From JALYXS01 sp051003795 (GTDB lineage: Bacteria > Acidobacteriota > Terriglobia > Bryobacterales > Bryobacteraceae): a stretch of DNA of 34,660 bases. The DNA lies in contig JBPCKZ010000164.1 in assembly GCA_051003795.1 (NCBI GenBank), positions 1 to 34,660 on the forward strand, read 5' to 3'. Below, in pieces: positions 1-8,665 of this stretch (positions are counted from its first letter, which is position 1; each line of letters begins with the position of its first letter). The notes beneath the pieces are model-generated. The model ran no database searches. It had not been told where the DNA came from and saw only the letters and a program-made list of their open reading frames with translations. The position numbers and the translations under genes were made by a program.

Positions 1-686
1 AGCGGTTGCGGCAGAAGCGGACGCGGCGAGTCGCGGTAGGCGAGCGCCGCCGCGTATTGCAGGTCCAAATCCAAATCGTGCAAAGTCCATGTCGCGGCGG
101 CATCCGTATCGCGCGCCAGATGGATGAAGCGCGCCGGTTCCCCCGGCCGCAGCGTCACGCGAAAACCGTCGAGCGGCGCGGATAAGCCGTCGCCAATGGC
201 CTTGATGTACGCCTCCTTACGCGTCCAGCAGAGGAAAAATGCGTGCTCGCGCCGGCTGGCGGGAAGCGTCATCAATTCCGCCGCTTCCTCTTCATGGAAA
301 AATTGAGCGGCGATCGCCCGCATGTCCGGCATCGGCCGAATTTGTTCGACATCAACGCCCAACTCGCAATCGAGCGTAAACGCGAAGAGCGCAAGTTCAC
401 CGGAATGCGAGACATTGAATTCGATCCGCGAGGGAGCGGCAAGATGGGGCTTCCCTTTCGCGCCGTACTCGAATTGAATGCCGGCCGGAGAGGTTTCCAG
501 ATAATGGCCCAACAGAATTCGGAGCGCTCCGCGGGTCAGGATAAACGAACGCTGAAGGCGTTCGAAGCGAAATCGCGCGGCCCGTTCCCGCTCATCCGGC
601 GAGAGGACCTTCAGGAATTCGGCGGCCAGAGCGTCCGAGCCATAAATGCGGAAGGGCCAGACATGGACGCCGCGTCCGGTCAGCAT
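1..686 (-). CDS. Sfp-type 4'-phosphopantetheinyl transferase, 3' end cut by window edge
   Basis: Transfers the phosphopantetheine arm of coenzyme A to a serine of acyl or peptidyl carrier proteins; cytoplasmic. Read on the minus strand from ATG at 686, which directly follows an in-frame TAG; 228 codons are visible and the stop lies beyond the left edge. Family motifs seen: GAKGKPHL (residues 75-82), FNVSHS (90-95), GVDVE (110-114, with the Mg-binding Asp112 and Glu114) and WTRKEAYIKA (154-163, the WxxKEAxxK signature). The visible length already matches a typical Sfp/Gsp enzyme of about 220-240 residues, so little is missing. It diverges from coaD with only 35 bp between the start codons. The carrier-protein target cannot be told; Sfp types usually serve polyketide or nonribosomal peptide synthases, or fatty-acid ACP when AcpS is absent. 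The family call is firm, the target unknown. Confidence 0.9.
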   Translation of the reverse strand, partial: MLTGRGVHVWPFRIYGSDALAAEFLKVLSPDERERAARFRFERLQRSFILTRGALRILLGHYLETSPAGIQFEYGAKGKPHLAAPSRIEFNVSHSGELALFAFTLDCELGVDVEQIRPMPDMRAIAAQFFHEEEAAELMTLPASRREHAFFLCWTRKEAYIKAIGDGLSAPLDGFRVTLRPGEPARFIHLARDTDAAATWTLHDLDLDLQYAAALAYRDSPRPLLPQP

Positions 687-721
687 CTATTCCAGGTTAA
701 AATCAAAGGTCACCAACTTCC

Positions 722-1228
722 ATGGCGCCGAAACCCGCGCAAGTCACGGCAATCTATCCCGGCTCGTTCGATCCAATCACCAGCGGGCATTTGGATCTGA
801 TCGAGCGCGGCGCGCGCCTGTTCGATTGTCTCGTAGTTTCCATTTTGCGCAATGAAGCCAAGGAGCCGCTGTTCTCCGTCGAGGAGCGCATGGAAATGCT
901 GCGCGAAGTAGTTCGCGAATACCCGAACGTGCAGGTGGATTGTTTTAACGGCCTTTTGGTCCAATACGCCGCCGCCAAAGACGCGACCGTGCTATTGCGG
1001 GGCATCCGCGCGATATCCGATTACGAATACGAACTTCAGATGGCCCTGATGAACCGGCGGCTTCGGCCCGACATCGAAACGGTGTTTCTGCTGGCAGGCG
1101 AGGCACACTCGTTCATCAGCTCGCGCCTGGTGAAAGAAGTGATCTCACTGGGCGGAAGCATCTCCGGCCTTGTACCGCCGTCCGTCGAAACACGCCTTCG
1201 CGAACGCTTACACATTTTAAGAAAATGA
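722..1228 (+). CDS. coaD: Pantetheine-phosphate adenylyltransferase (CoaD)
   Basis: Catalyses the fourth step of coenzyme A synthesis: 4'-phosphopantetheine plus ATP gives dephospho-CoA and pyrophosphate, in the cytoplasm. The 168-residue product has the expected length. It shows the nucleotidyltransferase motif GSFDPITSGH (14-23, the HxGH-superfamily variant), the conserved RGIRAISDYEYEL block (93-105) that lines the pantetheine pocket, and ISSRLVKEV (132-140), the C-terminal ISSxxVKE motif. The ATG at 722 has a modest AAAGGT upstream. Its stop overlaps the next gene's ATG in ATGA (1225-1228), so the aminotransferase is likely translationally coupled. The divergent neighbour uses CoA as its substrate, so the two may share control. 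Confidence 0.97.
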   Translation: MAPKPAQVTAIYPGSFDPITSGHLDLIERGARLFDCLVVSILRNEAKEPLFSVEERMEMLREVVREYPNVQVDCFNGLLVQYAAAKDATVLLRGIRAISDYEYELQMALMNRRLRPDIETVFLLAGEAHSFISSRLVKEVISLGGSISGLVPPSVETRLRERLHILRK

Positions 1229-2421
1229 CACCAACAATCACTAAACCTGAAATTGCCAACCGCATTTCCGCCATCAGCGTCTCTTCCACCATGAAGGTGG
1301 CGGCGGACGCGGAGAAACTTCGCGCGCAAGGGGTCGATGTCGTCGACTTCGGCGCCGGCGAACCAGATTTCCCGACGCCCAATAACATTAAGCAGGCCGC
1401 CGTTCGCGCGCTCGATCAGAATTTCACGAAGTATACCGCGGCCGGCGGAACCGCCGAATTGAAGCAGGCCGTCTGTGAACGGCACGCGCAGGATTTCGGC
1501 ACGCACTACAAGCCATCGGAATGCATTATCACGGTCGGCGGCAAACATGCGATTTTTAACCTGATGCAGGCGCTGGTGAATCCGGGCGACGAGGTCGTCA
1601 TCCCCGTGCCGTATTGGGTCACATACAAAGACGTGGTGAATTACGCGGGCGGCAAGTGCGTTTTCGTCGAAACCGACGAGGCGAACGGCTTCACTCTCAC
1701 CGCCGCGATGATTGAGCCGCACCTGTCGCCGCGCACGCGAATGTTGATTATCAACTCGCCTTCCAATCCGAGCGGCGCGGTGCTCGACCACGCGGAGTTC
1801 GAGAAGATCCACCATCTCACTTCGGATCGCGGCATTTTTCTTTTGACCGATGAGTGCTATTGCCATTTTCTTTACGCGGGCGAGCCTTTTTCGATCGCTT
1901 CGATGCCGAAGGCGAAAAGCACCGTGCTGGTGGCGGGCACGGTTTCGAAAACGTACGCCATGACGGGCTGGCGCATCGGCTTCGTGCTCGCGCCCGAGGC
2001 GATCGTGGGGGCGATTCTCAAACTGCAGAGCCATTCGACATCGAACCCGACTTCGATCGCGCAGAAAGCCGCCGTTGAGGCATTGCGCGGGCCGCAGGAA
2101 TCGGTGAAGGTGATGCTTGCCGAATACCGCCAACGCCGGGATTTCGTGGTCCCCCGGCTGCGGCGCATTCCCGGGGTCGCGTGCACCATGCCGGACGGCG
2201 CGTTTTACGCCTATCCGAATATCGGTAAAGTGCTGGGCCGCGGCGGCATCGAAACCGGCGTGCAGTTCGCCGAAAAGCTCTTGCAGCAGGCCAACGTGGC
2301 AGTGGTGCCCGGCGAGGCTTTCGGCACGCATCGTCACGTGCGTATTTCTTATGCGACATCCATGCGGGACCTCGAGCGCGGGCTCGACCGGGTCGAAAAG
2401 TTCATCGCGGAGTTAAATTGA
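1225..2421 (+). CDS. Class I/II PLP-dependent aminotransferase, aspartate-aminotransferase type
   Basis: Probably moves the amino group between aspartate (or a similar amino acid) and 2-oxoglutarate, using pyridoxal phosphate in the cytoplasm. The 398-residue length fits bacterial subgroup I aspartate aminotransferases. Seen: SPSNPSG around Asn181, TDECY with Asp209 and Tyr212 that hold the cofactor, the Schiff-base lysine Lys242 in SKTYAMTGWRIG, and HVRISYA with Arg373 for the substrate alpha-carboxylate. The start ATG overlaps the coaD stop (ATGA), and manA follows after 9 bp, so the three probably form one transcript. The family is certain. Substrate is inferred from overall resemblance to AatA/AspB proteins; a prephenate or kynurenine specificity cannot be excluded. 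Confidence 0.88.
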   Translation: MTPTITKPEIANRISAISVSSTMKVAADAEKLRAQGVDVVDFGAGEPDFPTPNNIKQAAVRALDQNFTKYTAAGGTAELKQAVCERHAQDFGTHYKPSECIITVGGKHAIFNLMQALVNPGDEVVIPVPYWVTYKDVVNYAGGKCVFVETDEANGFTLTAAMIEPHLSPRTRMLIINSPSNPSGAVLDHAEFEKIHHLTSDRGIFLLTDECYCHFLYAGEPFSIASMPKAKSTVLVAGTVSKTYAMTGWRIGFVLAPEAIVGAILKLQSHSTSNPTSIAQKAAVEALRGPQESVKVMLAEYRQRRDFVVPRLRRIPGVACTMPDGAFYAYPNIGKVLGRGGIETGVQFAEKLLQQANVAVVPGEAFGTHRHVRISYATSMRDLERGLDRVEKFIAELN

Positions 2422-2430
2422 AGTGTTGAG

Positions 2431-3219
2431 TTGAAGCCCGTTCGCATCCAGCCGCAATTTGTCGAGCGCGTCTGGGGATCGCGGACGCTCGAGCCGTGGT
2501 TCGCCAATCGCGCGGAAAAAATCGGCGAAGTCTGGTTTCCCGTCTCGGACAGCTTTCCACTCCTCGTGAAATTTCTGTTCACGTCCGATCGGCTGTCCGT
2601 GCAGGTCCATCCGGACGACGCCTATGCCGCGGCAAATCACGGCGGCTCGCGCGGCAAGACCGAAATGTGGCGCATTTTGCACGCCGAGCCGGGTTCCACG
2701 ATCGCGCTTGGCTTCACGCGGGAAATCACGCGCGCGGAATTGCGAGAAGCTTCGAAGAGCGGGGCGATTGTCGATCTGTTGCGATGGGTTCCGGTTCATG
2801 CGGGAGAAACTTATCTCACTCCCGCTGGAACGGTGCACGCCATTGGCGGAGGAATCGCGTTGTGCGAGATTCAGCAGAACTCGGATGTCACTTACCGGCT
2901 ATACGATTACAATCGCAAGCCGGAGCGCGAGCTGCATCTCGACCATGGCGTTGAGGCCGCGCATCTTGGCCCACATCCGGCCGCTTCGCTCGATTCCGTG
3001 GCGTGCCGGTACTTCACAACGGAGAAGATGGACATATCAAGCCCGAAGCGACACGCCCCGGAGCCCGATGAGTTGCTGATCGTGCTTCAAGGAAACGGAA
3101 CTCTGGACGGAGAAGCTTTCGCGCCCGGCCAAGTCTGGCATGTTCCGCCAGGAATGGCTCCCTTCCCGATCGAGCCGGATGACTTCGCCCGGCTACTGCG
3201 CACTTACCAGATCGTTTGA
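2431..3219 (+). CDS. manA: Mannose-6-phosphate isomerase, short class I type
   Basis: Interconverts fructose 6-phosphate and mannose 6-phosphate, feeding GDP-mannose and cell-surface sugar synthesis or mannose use; cytoplasmic zinc enzyme. The 262-residue product is the short bacterial version, lacking the helical insert of the E. coli/eukaryotic enzyme. Zinc ligands are visible: Gln58 and His60 in VQVHPDD, Glu78 in KTEMW, His136 in GTVHAIGGG. Arg156 in TYRLYDYNR matches the catalytic arginine. The start is a TTG at 2431, 9 bp after the aminotransferase stop; I see no ATG or GTG in frame nearby. The last 27 bp overlap the convergent PIN-domain gene. Confidence 0.92.
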   Translation: MKPVRIQPQFVERVWGSRTLEPWFANRAEKIGEVWFPVSDSFPLLVKFLFTSDRLSVQVHPDDAYAAANHGGSRGKTEMWRILHAEPGSTIALGFTREITRAELREASKSGAIVDLLRWVPVHAGETYLTPAGTVHAIGGGIALCEIQQNSDVTYRLYDYNRKPERELHLDHGVEAAHLGPHPAASLDSVACRYFTTEKMDISSPKRHAPEPDELLIVLQGNGTLDGEAFAPGQVWHVPPGMAPFPIEPDDFARLLRTYQIV

Positions 3220-3591
3220 GCGGGATATTTTTGGATCTCTTCGTCCGACGTGACGAATCGTCATCCCATGCACCAATGCCTGGCAAACCAGCATCCGGTC
3301 GAACGGATCGTTATGGAAATGCGGCAATTTCGCTAGATGCAGCGCTTCCTTTTCCCCGAACGGCAACGCCTGGATTCCGCTTTCCTCGCGCGTACGCGCC
3401 ACCAGAGTCACGGGAGACTCCGGCAGCGGGAAACGGCCCGCCATGTACTTTATCGTCATCTCCCAACAGGAAACGGCGCTGAGGTAGACCTCGTTCTTAG
3501 GGTCCATTAAGGCCGAAGAAGCCCGCTCGGATAGATCGGGCGCGGATAAATTGAACCAGATGAATGTGCAGGTGTCGAGGAGAAGCTTCAG
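3193..3591 (-). CDS. VapC-like PIN-domain toxin with CTG start and frameshifted C-terminus
   Basis: PIN-domain ribonucleases of this family are the toxins of type II toxin-antitoxin pairs. From CTG at 3591 the protein reads KLLLDTCTFIWF, giving the first catalytic Asp; SCWEMTIK supplies the Glu, and NDPFDRML the next Asp. An ATG exists at 3507 but would remove the N-terminal Asp strand. The CTG overlaps the antitoxin stop (CTGA) and has a strong AGGGGAG five bases upstream, so I take it as the start. As read, the product is 132 residues and ends in an unfamiliar tail. Skipping the single C at 3255 (minus strand) instead gives VTSDEEIQKYPAQTIW and a TAA at 3206-3204, just what this family has. 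The current frame therefore loses the last conserved Asp. It may be inactive, or the base may be a sequence error. Confidence 0.8.
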   Translation of the reverse strand: MKLLLDTCTFIWFNLSAPDLSERASSALMDPKNEVYLSAVSCWEMTIKYMAGRFPLPESPVTLVARTREESGIQALPFGEKEALHLAKLPHFHNDPFDRMLVCQALVHGMTIRHVGRRDPKISRSNDLVSAQ

Positions 3592-3836
3592 GGTTTCTCC
3601 CCTTCAAAATAGGCCATTAACTCATCGGGCAGCGGCGCGAAGAACTCCGGGCCGAGCGTAAATTTTCCCTTCCAAAGACCGGGCTTGCGCGGCTTCGGTT
3701 CAGCAGCTTGCGGGATTGCCCGAATTTCGGCGATGGGTTTATTGTATTTGCAGACCACAACCACCTCCCCTTTCTCGATCTCATCCAAGTAACGAGACAA
3801 ATGCGTCTTCGCTTCTTGCACATTCAACTTAATCAC
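3588..3836 (-). CDS. Phd/YefM-family antitoxin
   Basis: The 82-residue protein is a typical small antitoxin: an N-terminal DNA-binding/dimerising part (VQEAKTHLSRYLDEIEKGE, about residues 6-24, then VVVVCKYNKPIAEI) and a C-terminal toxin-binding tail (LWKGKFTLGPEFFAPLPDE and MAYFEGE). Members bind and silence their PIN partner and repress their own promoter. It lies directly upstream of the PIN gene and overlaps it by four bases. The start is GTG at 3836; an in-frame TGA lies 12 bp upstream and no other start fits. There is no Shine-Dalgarno, and a good sigma70-like promoter ends 6 bp before the GTG, so the message may be leaderless. Confidence 0.9.
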   Translation of the reverse strand: MIKLNVQEAKTHLSRYLDEIEKGEVVVVCKYNKPIAEIRAIPQAAEPKPRKPGLWKGKFTLGPEFFAPLPDELMAYFEGEKP

Positions 3837-3842
3837 TTGACC

Positions 3843-3871
3843 AGCATATCATGGGAGGATCGGAGTTGCAA
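3843..3871 (-). promoter_or_regulatory. Predicted sigma70-type promoter of the toxin-antitoxin pair
   Basis: On the minus strand TTGCAA (3871-3866) and TATGCT (3848-3843) are separated by exactly 17 bp. The -10 ends six bases before the antitoxin GTG, placing the transcript start at or next to the start codon. Autorepression by the antitoxin is usual for the family, but I see no clear operator palindrome. Confidence 0.5.
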
Positions 3872-3883
3872 GTCAGTTTACTT

Positions 3884-5380
3884 TTACCAGACGCTCAAGG
3901 GCCGTTCGCCCGGACTAAACGTAAACCCGAGGCTCACGCGCACCTGATCCCGCGAAAAATGATTGTCCGCCACCGAGAAACGCCGGAATTCCAGATGCGC
4001 GTCACCCTGAACGCTCTTCGCCAGGTTGCGCACCACGCCGCCGCGGGCGTAATAGCTCACATAATTTCCAAGAGTGGCTCCCAGGCTGGTTAAGGAATCG
4101 CGTCCGGCGCCGAATGCCACGGCGTAGCGCCTGATTCCGGAGTAATCCGCGTGGACGGAGGCCGAATCCCGCTGCGATGTCAGGTAAATGCCGTTTCCAG
4201 GCGTTACGCCCCTCGTGTATTCCAATCCCGCGATCCCTTTCTTGAAGGCTTTTGCGAGTTGGCCGGAAAAATCCGGGACGTAGTTGAGCCTGTGAATGGT
4301 CTGCACGCCGACGCTCTGTCCTAGAATCGCGGCGATCACCGGATCGACTTGGACCGCGATCAGACCCTGAGTCTCGACCCGCGACCCGCCCACGCGCAAA
4401 CGCAGTTCGAGCGTGCGGTTCAACGCCAGCGCGTAATTGATGCCTACCGTATGAACGTCCGAACCGCCGAAGGCTTTGGTGAAATCGTAGTGCGAAAACG
4501 CATAATACAGGCCAAACGTGGTTTTCTTGGTGAACCGGTAGGAACCGTCGCCGCGAGCCTGATAACCGGACACGCCGTAAAGTGAACTAGACCTGCGCCG
4601 CACAATGAATCCGCCGCCGCCCAGATTGAACGAAAGCCGCGCCGATTTCTGGTACACCGCATCCACCTGGCTGCTGGCGAAAATGATCCGGTTATCGAAG
4701 GCCTGAGTGTTCGGAGTGACCACGTAATCGGTGCCCGCGATGCTGGCGTCGGAAAGCCCAATCGAGTTCAACAGCGCGTTGTTATTGGAGTAAACGCCCG
4801 CGGATTCTTTCAGATTGAGCGTGACGTGCTTGGTGGCGCGGTGCGCGAAATCGAGGTCCAGAATGTGATTCGAGCCGTCATAGAAACTATTCGGCGTGTA
4901 ATGGAAAATCGTCCCTCGATAATTCAGTCCCAGCACGTCGTGCTTGAAGAGCTTCCTGCCGCTGATTCCGAATTCCGCCTCCACCCCAAACGAGTTGATG
5001 CCCTGGAGTTGCCCATCCTTGTTCAGCAAGACTCCCGTTAAGCCAGTGTCGTAGATGCCTTGAATTCCAACAAATGGGCGAAACCGAATGGCCTGCAACA
5101 CGGTGGGGCGGGTGGCGCTGAAGCCGCGGCTGAGGATTGCCGGCCCGGTATATTCGTTCGCAATGTTTTGGTCCTCATCCGGATTGGGAACCCGATTGGG
5201 GTCTTCGGGCTGCGGCGCGACTTGGCCGGGAGCGGGTTCGGGTGGAACTGGGCGCTGCGCCATGCAGGCCGTCACCCAGCCTAGCGGCAGCAGTTGTAAA
5301 ACAATGAAAAGACGCATGTCCTGAGCGCAAGTCTGACGTGCCGCGACAGTGGATGTCAAGCAATCCCGTGTAGCGCGCAT
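3884..5380 (-). CDS. Exported outer-membrane beta-barrel-like protein of unknown function
   Basis: A protein of about 498 residues with an export leader (MRLFIVLQLLPLGWVTAC), a proline/acid-rich linker (PPEPAPGQVAPQPEDP), then about 400 residues of alternating polar/hydrophobic strands rich in Tyr, Phe and Gly, such as TTFGLYYAFSHYDF and TLELRLRVGGSRVE, ending in an aromatic residue (VW), as outer-membrane barrels often do. VTAC resembles a lipobox, so a lipid-anchored N-terminus is possible. I chose ATG 5380 because GGAGG sits five bases upstream; ATG 5392 and ATG 5317 (directly before the hydrophobic leader) are alternatives. I recognise no named family. It lies between the toxin-antitoxin pair and a divergent exoprotein gene; the 128 bp between them holds no convincing promoter pair. 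Confidence 0.65.
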   Translation of the reverse strand: MRATRDCLTSTVAARQTCAQDMRLFIVLQLLPLGWVTACMAQRPVPPEPAPGQVAPQPEDPNRVPNPDEDQNIANEYTGPAILSRGFSATRPTVLQAIRFRPFVGIQGIYDTGLTGVLLNKDGQLQGINSFGVEAEFGISGRKLFKHDVLGLNYRGTIFHYTPNSFYDGSNHILDLDFAHRATKHVTLNLKESAGVYSNNNALLNSIGLSDASIAGTDYVVTPNTQAFDNRIIFASSQVDAVYQKSARLSFNLGGGGFIVRRRSSSLYGVSGYQARGDGSYRFTKKTTFGLYYAFSHYDFTKAFGGSDVHTVGINYALALNRTLELRLRVGGSRVETQGLIAVQVDPVIAAILGQSVGVQTIHRLNYVPDFSGQLAKAFKKGIAGLEYTRGVTPGNGIYLTSQRDSASVHADYSGIRRYAVAFGAGRDSLTSLGATLGNYVSYYARGGVVRNLAKSVQGDAHLEFRRFSVADNHFSRDQVRVSLGFTFSPGERPLSVW

Positions 5381-5740
5381 CACTACCTCCAAGTGGCTCA
5401 GCGGAGGGCAAATTTGGGCCGGGATTAAGCCCGCTTGGATTTTGTTTCGTTATCTTTACCTTCGGTGCTACACTACTTCCGCAAATCGCTCGGTGTGATG
5501 GTTTACGAATGAGGCGTTTGATTAACTCGCTTCGCTGCACATTTTTAACTCTGGTTTCGGCGCTGGCCGGTTACGGACAGATTGCCGGTCCCAACGTGAA
5601 TATGGTATCGGGAAAAACGCTTCCCGGCGGCGATCCATTTCTCCAGCGGCAAAAACGAGCCGTCGATAACCGTCTCCACCCGCAATCCGCTGCATCTCCT
5701 GGCGGGCGCCAACGACTATAGAACGGTCGACATCCCGTTC

Positions 5741-6646
5741 GTGCCTGGTACCGAGGGAGAAGACGAGCAAAAGGGCGATTCCTGGCTCGGAATATTCAAA
5801 TCGTTCGATGCGGGAGCGACCTGGCGCAGTACTTTGATACCGGGTTATCCCCAGGATATGTCGCCGGACGGCTTGGCTTCTACTTTGAAAGGCTTCCAGG
5901 CCGCCGCCGATCCGGCGGTCCGGGCCGGCGCCAACGGCCTTTTTTTCTACGCCGGGTTGGCTTTGAATCGCGGGAACAATGCCCCGACCGCGGTGTTTGT
6001 TTCGCGCTTCATCGATAACAACAACAAGGAGAACGGCGATCCGATCCAGTATCTTGGCACCGGAATAGTCGCGCGTTCGGATGGAAGCGCAGGCTCGCCT
6101 TTCCTTGACAAGCCCGCGCTCGCGGTCGACATTCCGCAGTCGGGCGCGCTCAATTGCGCCATCGCCGGACAGGGCTTTCCAGGCGGAAATGTGTACCTGG
6201 CCTACAGCGCGTTTTTAAATGAAGGATCGCCCACGGAAAGTTCGGGTATCCAGTTTTCCCGTTCCCGCGACTGCGGGGCCACGTGGAGCGCACCGATCCC
6301 CCTAAGTCCGGTCATGACGCGCGATCAAGGCGCGGTGATCGTCATCGATCCCGTCTCGGGCGCCGTTTACGCAGCATGGCGCCGCGTTCCGCTCATGGGT
6401 GTTGCGGGAACCAGTAGCATTTATGTGGCGAAGTCCATGGATGGCGGACAAACCTTTCCGAATACCACGCAGGTCGCCACATTCACGCCTTTCGATCAGG
6501 GCGCCACGTCCGGTTCGTTCCGCACTGTAGCTTACCCGGCAATTACAGTTGATTCACTTGCCGCGTCTACGTGGCCTGGTCCGAAAAGGGGCTCGGACCG
6601 TTCGGAGAAGCCCGCATCGTGTTGTCTACGTCGCAAGACGGCGTAA
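5741..6646 (+). pseudogene. Fragment: Asp-box propeller, first part
   Basis: Second frame of the broken exoprotein gene. It carries three Asp-box-like motifs (SFDAGATW, SRDCGATW, SMDGGQTF). The true reading enters this frame at about 5654 (NEPSITVSTRNPLHLLAGAN) and leaves it at about 6560; the 30 residues after VDSL are out of frame and meaningless. Confidence 0.7.
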
Positions 6647-8058
6647 TCTGGTCGGTGCCCGCCATTGTGGAGCCGTCCGAAGCGCCGGTATTGCAAGGAT
6701 TGCCGCTGGCTGGGGGCCACCAATTCATGCCTTCGCTGGTCTCGGCTGGCGGAATTATAACTCTGGTGTATTACGATTCGCGGAAAGACGATACCGCGGG
6801 CGCGCTGGTCTGCCCGCCGGGTCCGCCCTGCTCTTCCAACCAGTTTGTCGAAGTGCGTCAGCCCGTCGGCGATCTGTTCCCGTTCCCGCCGACGCCCGTG
6901 CAACTCTCCGTGGTATTCAACGCTTTTCTGGCCGACATCGGCGTAAAGAGAAGGCACACACTGGATGTCCGGGTGGCACAGGCAATGCCCGGACCCGCGC
7001 CCATCTTTTCATCCACCCAAGTCTCCCAGTATCTTTTTGGCAGCCCGAGTACCAATCCAGCCGGCGCCCTGCAAATAGTCGGAACGGCCAAGACTATTAA
7101 TCAGCTTCGATTCAATCCTCCAAACCTGCCCCTGTTTGCGGGTGGCACGAAGGCGTTCATCGGAGACTACATCGACGTAGCCGCTTCCCCGGCGATGGTA
7201 ACCCAGAGCGCCGGTACGAGGACCTTCTGGAGATTTAACGTCGGCCCGTCGGATTCCACGGCTTTTCACGCCTCCTGGACCGATAACCGCGACGTGGTTC
7301 CCCCGCCCAAAGGCGACTACGCCGCGTACACGCCCGCCGGACCGATGTCGCCTCAGCCGAGCTTTTACTTGCCAGGGTCAACCCGGCCCGGATGCGTGCC
7401 GAGGCAAGAGGGCACGCGCGATCAGAACATTTACACCTCCCGCATCACGCAGGGGCTGTTTGCCGGATCGCCCGGTAACTCCAAGCAGCTGGGGACCATT
7501 CAGCGCGGCTTCGTGGTGTTCGTTCAAAATGCGCGGCCGCTGCCCACGGTTTACCGGCTCACGATTCCCGCGACCAGCCAACCCCCTGGAGGACAGGCCT
7601 CGTTCCAGCAGTTTTCCCTCGCGACCCAGATCGACGTTGTGGTCGCGGCCCGTTCCAGCGTCTCTCGAACCGTGTTTGTGGCGTCCGCCAATCCGCGCGC
7701 CCGGGTGACGGTAAACATTGCCGAGATCGCCGCCGTTGCGGGTTCGCCCGTTCCCAACGGCCTGCAAAGCTCGGTAGTTCTGAACCCCGATTTGTCGAAC
7801 CCGGACTTGTCCAATCCCGACCTGTCCAATCCGGGTCTTCCCGATGTGGGTACTTCGGAAGTGCTGAATGCGGGCCTATCCAGCGTGCTGAATCCGGACT
7901 TATCGAACCCGGACCTATCGAATCCGGACCTATCCAACCCCGGATCTGTCCAATCCGGATTTGTCGAACCCGGACCTCTCAAACCCGGACTTATCGAACC
8001 CCGATTTGACCAATCCCGGTGTTCCCAATCCGGACCTGTCCAATCCGGACTTGTCTAA
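6571..8058 (+). pseudogene. Fragment: propeller second part and start of NPDLS tract
   Basis: Third segment. The ancestral frame enters at about 6562 with GRVYVAWSEKG. It contains STSQDGVIWS (degenerate Asp box), a calcium/aromatic-rich strand region (YYDSRKDD, ASWTDNRD), a beta-sandwich stretch and the first NPDLS repeats. It leaves frame at the CCCC run 7938-7941; the remaining tail to 8058 is out of frame. Confidence 0.7.
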
Positions 8059-8104
8059 TCCGGACCTGTCCAATCCGGATCTTTCGAACCCGGACCTGTC
8101 GAAT
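7786..8104 (+). repeat. Coding tandem repeat of 15-bp units encoding NPDLS
   Basis: About 16 units of the pentapeptide NPDLS, interrupted once by a diverged stretch (GLPDVGTSEVLNAGLSSVL) and once by TNPGVP, with two more units at 8349-8375. Leu, Ser and Asn codons vary freely between units (TTG/CTG/CTA/TTA/CTC/CTT; TCG/TCC/TCA), so the peptide is far more conserved than the DNA. The pattern resembles pentapeptide repeats, with Pro where the usual A(D/N)LXX consensus has Ala. Confidence 0.85.
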
Positions 8105-8665
8105 GGCTCTCTGACGGACGCGACCTGGAAGGTAACCAATAATGGCAACACGGCGGCCGCGTATAACGCCAAGCTTCTGATAAACGGCTCGGCTCCGGCC
8201 GGTTTTAAAAACCAGCTAATCATCTACCGTCTCTACACCACGCCAGCCGCGCAAAACTGCGCACTGATCGATAAGCCGCATACCGTCCTGATCGCCAATA
8301 TTCCGCGGCCCGCATTCTTGAATCCGTCCGACCCGGCAATCGCCACGCCGGATCTCAGCAATCCGGATCTTAGCAACGCCACGTTTTCGCTAGCGCCCGG
8401 CGATCAAGCCCGAATTACATTGCGCGTCACGGGAACGAGTAAGGCCGCGGTGGTGAATTTTCTGACCAACAACGTCACGCTGGTCGTCGTGCCTCACGAA
8501 GTGAATACGGCCGATGTGCAGGCCGGCAGTACGCAGCCCCAGGCCATCGCTTCGCGCTTAACGTTGGTGAACACGCCTCTTCCGAATGGAATCCTCGGGA
8601 CCGCTTACAGCTCTCGGTTGTTGGCCATCATAAACCCGGTGGGACGCCGCTCACGTTTGCCGTGA
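7961..8665 (+). pseudogene. Fragment: rest of NPDLS tract and following beta-domain
   Basis: Fourth segment. It carries the second half of the repeat tract, then a beta-rich domain (TWKVTNNGNTAAAYNAKLL) with one further pair of NPDLS units near 8349-8375, and leaves frame between about 8615 and 8640, just at the start of the first Ig-like domain. Confidence 0.7.

Noticed and set aside
1036..2337. 433-codon open frame on the minus strand
   Set aside because: Lies fully antisense to coaD and the aminotransferase, whose motifs are certain; composition is Arg/His-rich as expected for a shadow.
7786..8104. Possible CRISPR array (short regular repeats)
   Set aside because: Units are 15 bp, directly adjacent without spacers, in coding phase and vary at third positions; a protein repeat.
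7551..8223. Minus-strand open frames with DRSGFDKSGF-type repeats
   Set aside because: Mirror image of the NPDLS tract on the coding strand; no start or context of its own.
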